Shown: positions 6,991-9,223 of the stretch, in pieces
Position numbering within the stretch: the first letter of the stretch is position 1
How the letters are laid out: each line of letters begins with the position of its first letter
From: Mailhella sp.
GTDB lineage: Bacteria; Desulfobacterota; Desulfovibrionia; Desulfovibrionales; Desulfovibrionaceae
Reading direction: 5' to 3'
Assembly: GCA_020024815.1 (NCBI GenBank)
Contig: JAHHTE010000077.1
Span: 1 to 9,223, forward strand
DNA: 9,223 nucleotides
Program-made: the position numbers and the translations under genes
Notes under the pieces: generated by a model
What the model was told of the DNA's origin: nothing
The model's database searches: none
The model's input: the letters and a program-made list of their open reading frames with translations, nothing else

Positions 6991-7247
6991 TATACTTTTT
7001 AATTTAATTTCATTTTTTATTAACTACTATCATAATTTTCAATAGATAATTAAAAAATAAAAAATTTCTAGCTATTCTTTTCATAATATATTTTTATATA
7101 TTATCTTTAATGGGGGAATTATTCCCCCCCATTATATTTAGATCTGTTTTCAATTATTTTAATTCTTTAATTATAGTATTTTTATCTTCAAAATATCTAT
7201 AACTAAAATATATAATACTATATTACAGAAAGAATTATAACTAGATA
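6991..7247. other. Convergent intergenic spacer
   Basis: 257 bases between the ends of the regulator gene (plus) and the TRAP large-subunit gene (minus). No open frame with coding character was seen. It is strongly AT-rich apart from the hairpin at 7108-7134. Confidence 0.6.
7108..7134. terminator. GC-rich hairpin between convergent genes, probable bidirectional terminator
   Basis: TAATGGGGG, loop AATTATT, then CCCCCCCATTA: a 9-bp stem with two extra C on the right side. It lies about 117 bases after the regulator stop and 113 bases after the TRAP large-subunit stop. The U-tracts on either strand are poor (ATATTTA; AAAGATAATAT), so termination efficiency is uncertain. It is the only GC-rich patch in the spacer. 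Confidence 0.5.
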
Positions 7248-8531
7248 TTATCTAAGTAGATTTACTAAAAATAATGAAATTTGTGGAAAAATTGTTACTA
7301 ACATTAGAGTAAAAACTTGCACTCCTAAAAATACCCAACTCTCACGAATGATATTACCAATTTTTTCCTTACAAATAGGAGCAGCAATCCATAATTGTGG
7401 TCCCATTGGTGGCGTTACTTCACCAATAATTGAACAAAAAACAGCTAAAGCACCATATAATGCTGGATCTATTCCTAAGCTTAATACACTTGGTAAAAAT
7501 AAAGGAAGAACAATTACAACCATTGGAAAAGAAGAAAAGAAAAATCCCATTACAAGCAATAATACTTGCACTGCAATTAAAAATGCTACTGGTCCTAAAT
7601 GAAGACTTATAACTGTATTTGAAATCATTTGTGGAACACCAATATATCCTAAAACACGACCAAATAAATCTCCACCAATAACCAAGAAATAAATCATACT
7701 ACTTAATCGAACAGTTTCCACAAGTGAATTCATAAATATTTTTCCATTTATCCCTCTATAAATAAAAATACCTATGAATAAAGAATAAATACACGCAACA
7801 GACGCTGCTTGCGTTGGGCTAAAAATTCCTGAATAAATACCGCCTAAAACAATAACAGGCATAAATAAAATAGGTGAAGCCTTTTTAAATGCGTCCATAC
7901 GTAATGCAAAACTTGCTTTTGCTTCTGCTCGATACCTTCTTTTTTTAGAAATAATAACAGAAGTTATACACATTAATAACGCTGCCAATAAACCAGGACC
8001 TACACCAGCTGCAAATAAATCAGAAACAGAAACTCTATTACTTGCACCAAACACAATCATAAATACGCTTGGTGGAATAACAGCTCCTAACCCCGCTGAT
8101 GTTACAGCAAGTCCAGAAGCAAATGCTCTTGAATATCCTGATTCAGCCATCATTGGAACAAATATTGTACCAATTATAGCTAAACATGCTGTTGCTGATC
8201 CTGAAATAGAACCTAAAAAAGCAGCAAAAATACAAATAGCAACAGCCATACCTCCGGGTAAATGCCCTACCATTCTATTCATAAAATCTCGTAAATGCCC
8301 CATTCCCCCACCCCAAAGAATGAGATTTCCTGCTAAAATAAAAAATGGCATTGCTAACAGAGGATATGAACTCATTGTTGAAAAGAAAATTTGCGATATA
8401 TTTGTTAATGGCAAATTCATGGTATGTAGCATAATTACAACAGAGCCAATACCAAAAGTTACAGATAAAGGAGTTCCTAATAAAAATAGTAACGCAATAG
8501 AAAAAATAGCTAAATAATCAATAATACCCAT
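7248..8531 (-). CDS. dctM: TRAP transporter large membrane subunit (DctM type)
   Basis: A 427-residue inner-membrane protein with about 12 hydrophobic segments, the usual size for DctM. Family blocks include LLAMPFFILAGNLI near residues 55-70, the first GS-rich loop AAFLGSISGSATACLAIIGTIFVPMM with GYSRAFASGLAVTSAGLGAVIPPSVFMIVFG, and the second half VVIVLPLFLPSVLSLGIDP with GEVTPPMGPQLW. It forms the sodium-driven transport channel for a carboxylate, sulfonate or similar anion, together with the small subunit and the periplasmic DctP. It starts 10 bases after the small-subunit stop, with a GTGGGG site like that of its neighbour. Substrate cannot be read from this subunit. Co-location with the GRE operon and IclR gene suggests it imports the GRE substrate. 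Confidence 0.95.
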   Translation of the reverse strand: MGIIDYLAIFSIALLFLLGTPLSVTFGIGSVVIMLHTMNLPLTNISQIFFSTMSSYPLLAMPFFILAGNLILWGGGMGHLRDFMNRMVGHLPGGMAVAICIFAAFLGSISGSATACLAIIGTIFVPMMAESGYSRAFASGLAVTSAGLGAVIPPSVFMIVFGASNRVSVSDLFAAGVGPGLLAALLMCITSVIISKKRRYRAEAKASFALRMDAFKKASPILFMPVIVLGGIYSGIFSPTQAASVACIYSLFIGIFIYRGINGKIFMNSLVETVRLSSMIYFLVIGGDLFGRVLGYIGVPQMISNTVISLHLGPVAFLIAVQVLLLVMGFFFSSFPMVVIVLPLFLPSVLSLGIDPALYGALAVFCSIIGEVTPPMGPQLWIAAPICKEKIGNIIRESWVFLGVQVFTLMLVTIFPQISLFLVNLLR

Positions 8532-8541
8532 AATAGCCCCA

Positions 8542-9042
8542 CTATTTATCTTTAGTCTCTAATTTTTTATAATCAGTTCTAAGAACACGGAAAATATGAA
8601 TAATTGCAAAAATAGTAAATAAACCCATTCCTATTGGTATACAAGATTCAACTAAAAAACGTGGAACAGAAATAACTCTAATGATATTCATATTAAATTT
8701 ATAATATTGCATTACCACTAGATACCCACCATAAGTAATAATTAAACCAAAAATAATACAAACTAAAAGATTAAAACATTCTAAAATTTTTCTAGCTGTT
8801 CCATGTAAGTTATCACGAATCATATCCACAGAAACATGATCACCATCAGGTAATATTGGTCCAGCTAGCATCATTACTGACCAAATTGTTAACCAAACAG
8901 GTAAATCATACATTATGTCCCAAGAAAAATGGAAAAGTGTTCTACAAACAATTTCTAAAAAATTTATTGAAACCCCAATAAAAAAAATAATTCCCCAAAA
9001 CTTAATCCAAATATCTTTAAATTTTTGCCTTAAATTTTTCAT
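8542..9042 (-). CDS. dctQ: TRAP transporter small membrane subunit (DctQ type)
   Basis: A 166-residue protein with four hydrophobic segments, typical for DctQ. The family block WDIMYDLPVWLTIWSVMMLAGPILPDGDHVSVDMI (about residues 41-75) shows the conserved 'G.H+.vD' after the second segment. It bridges the binding protein and the large subunit in the inner membrane. The ATG at 9042 has a GTGGGGA site. It follows the binding-protein gene after a 53-base gap that contains the hairpin at 9060-9090, and precedes the large subunit by 10 bases, so the three genes form one P-Q-M unit. Confidence 0.92.
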   Translation of the reverse strand: MKNLRQKFKDIWIKFWGIIFFIGVSINFLEIVCRTLFHFSWDIMYDLPVWLTIWSVMMLAGPILPDGDHVSVDMIRDNLHGTARKILECFNLLVCIIFGLIITYGGYLVVMQYYKFNMNIIRVISVPRFLVESCIPIGMGLFTIFAIIHIFRVLRTDYKKLETKDK

Positions 9043-9059
9043 ACTTTCCCCACTATTTG

Positions 9060-9090
9060 AATGCCACCACCATTTAAGGTGGTGGGCATT
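9060..9090 (-). promoter_or_regulatory. Stem-loop between TRAP binding-protein and small-subunit genes
   Basis: AATGCCACCACC at 9060-9071 pairs with GGTGGTGGGCATT at 9078-9090, a 12-bp stem with one bulged G and a 6-base loop. On the minus strand (the coding strand here) no U-tract follows, so it is not a classical terminator in that direction. Such stem-loops after binding-protein genes are known in transporter operons to protect or trim the upstream message so that the binding protein is made in excess. On the plus strand a T-rich run follows. Confidence 0.6.
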
Positions 9091-9095
9091 ATTTT

Positions 9096-9223
9096 TTATC
9101 TTGTTCTATTTATAGCATCAATTAATTTAGGATTTACAGTTTTTACAAAATCAACATTTGCTTCTTTAATTCTTTTATTCCATTCTTCAAGCATTTCAGG
9201 AGAAAATTTAATTACTTCTGATT
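9096..9223 (-). CDS. dctP: TRAP transporter periplasmic binding protein (DctP type), C-terminal 41 codons only
   Basis: Reading the minus strand from the window edge gives 41 codons and a TAA stop at 9096-9098: SEVIKFSPEMLEEWNKRIK through VKTVNPKLIDAINRTR. The lysine/glutamate-rich helix and the ending 'DAINxxR' are typical of DctP C-termini. Most of the gene, its signal peptide, its ligand-binding arginine and the promoter of the TRAP operon lie beyond the window. Identity rests mainly on its place directly before the small and large subunits. Confidence 0.8.
   Translation of the reverse strand, partial: SEVIKFSPEMLEEWNKRIKEANVDFVKTVNPKLIDAINRTR

Noticed and set aside
7348..7612. Two overlapping plus-strand open frames inside the TRAP large-subunit gene
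   Set aside because: They are antisense to conserved membrane segments, have low-complexity composition and no translation signal.
8320..8517. Plus-strand open frame antisense to the TRAP large-subunit gene
   Set aside because: It shadows the N-terminal coding region and has no recognisable domain or start signal.
8915..9115. Plus-strand open frame over the start of the small TRAP subunit gene and the intergenic stem-loop
   Set aside because: It overlaps a well-supported gene on the other strand and the hairpin, and its peptide has no family features.
1..9223. CRISPR array, tRNA, rRNA, riboswitch or replication origin
   Set aside because: No regularly spaced repeats, no cloverleaf or rRNA-like segments, and no recognisable aptamer or iteron pattern were seen by eye; no covariance-model search was possible.

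Overview
The window is very AT-rich (about 30% GC by eye, TAA stops, strong A/T bias at third codon positions). It carries a glycyl-radical-enzyme (GRE) catabolic locus from what is probably an anaerobic, diderm, possibly host-associated bacterium. The anaerobe call rests on the GRE and its radical-SAM activase. The diderm call rests on a TRAP transporter and on a binding protein whose signal peptide ends AMA|N without a lipobox cysteine. The genus cannot be named from sequence alone.

Layout. 1-373: decayed 3' part of an IS30-type transposase. 374-563: AT-rich spacer with a short direct repeat. 564-6065: minus-strand operon transcribed from right to left: GRE-activating enzyme, GRE, Cupin_3 (DUF861) protein, NMT1/TauA-like periplasmic binding protein, TauE/SafE permease. 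6066-6222: divergent control region with a good promoter and palindromes. 6223-6990: plus-strand IclR-family regulator. 6991-7247: convergent spacer with a GC hairpin. 7248-9223: minus-strand TRAP transporter (large membrane subunit, small membrane subunit, and the last 41 codons of the binding protein, cut by the window edge).

How it may work. The TRAP system imports an organic anion. The activase uses SAM to put a radical on the GRE glycine (G767), and the GRE then performs a radical lyase, dehydratase or decarboxylase reaction. The IclR protein probably senses the substrate or product and controls the divergent operon. A sulfite/sulfonate-type exporter (TauE/SafE) and a TauA-like binding protein in the same operon make an organosulfonate a reasonable substrate class, in the manner of isethionate or dihydroxypropanesulfonate GREs. 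The sequence does not prove this, and arylacetate-type or other substrates remain possible. No downstream aldehyde dehydrogenase, sulfite reductase or microcompartment gene lies in the window. The most unusual points are the cupin inside a GRE operon, a binding protein without ABC partners next to a TauE permease, and three stem-loops that sit immediately before the ribosome-binding sites at the junctions of the two binding-protein genes.
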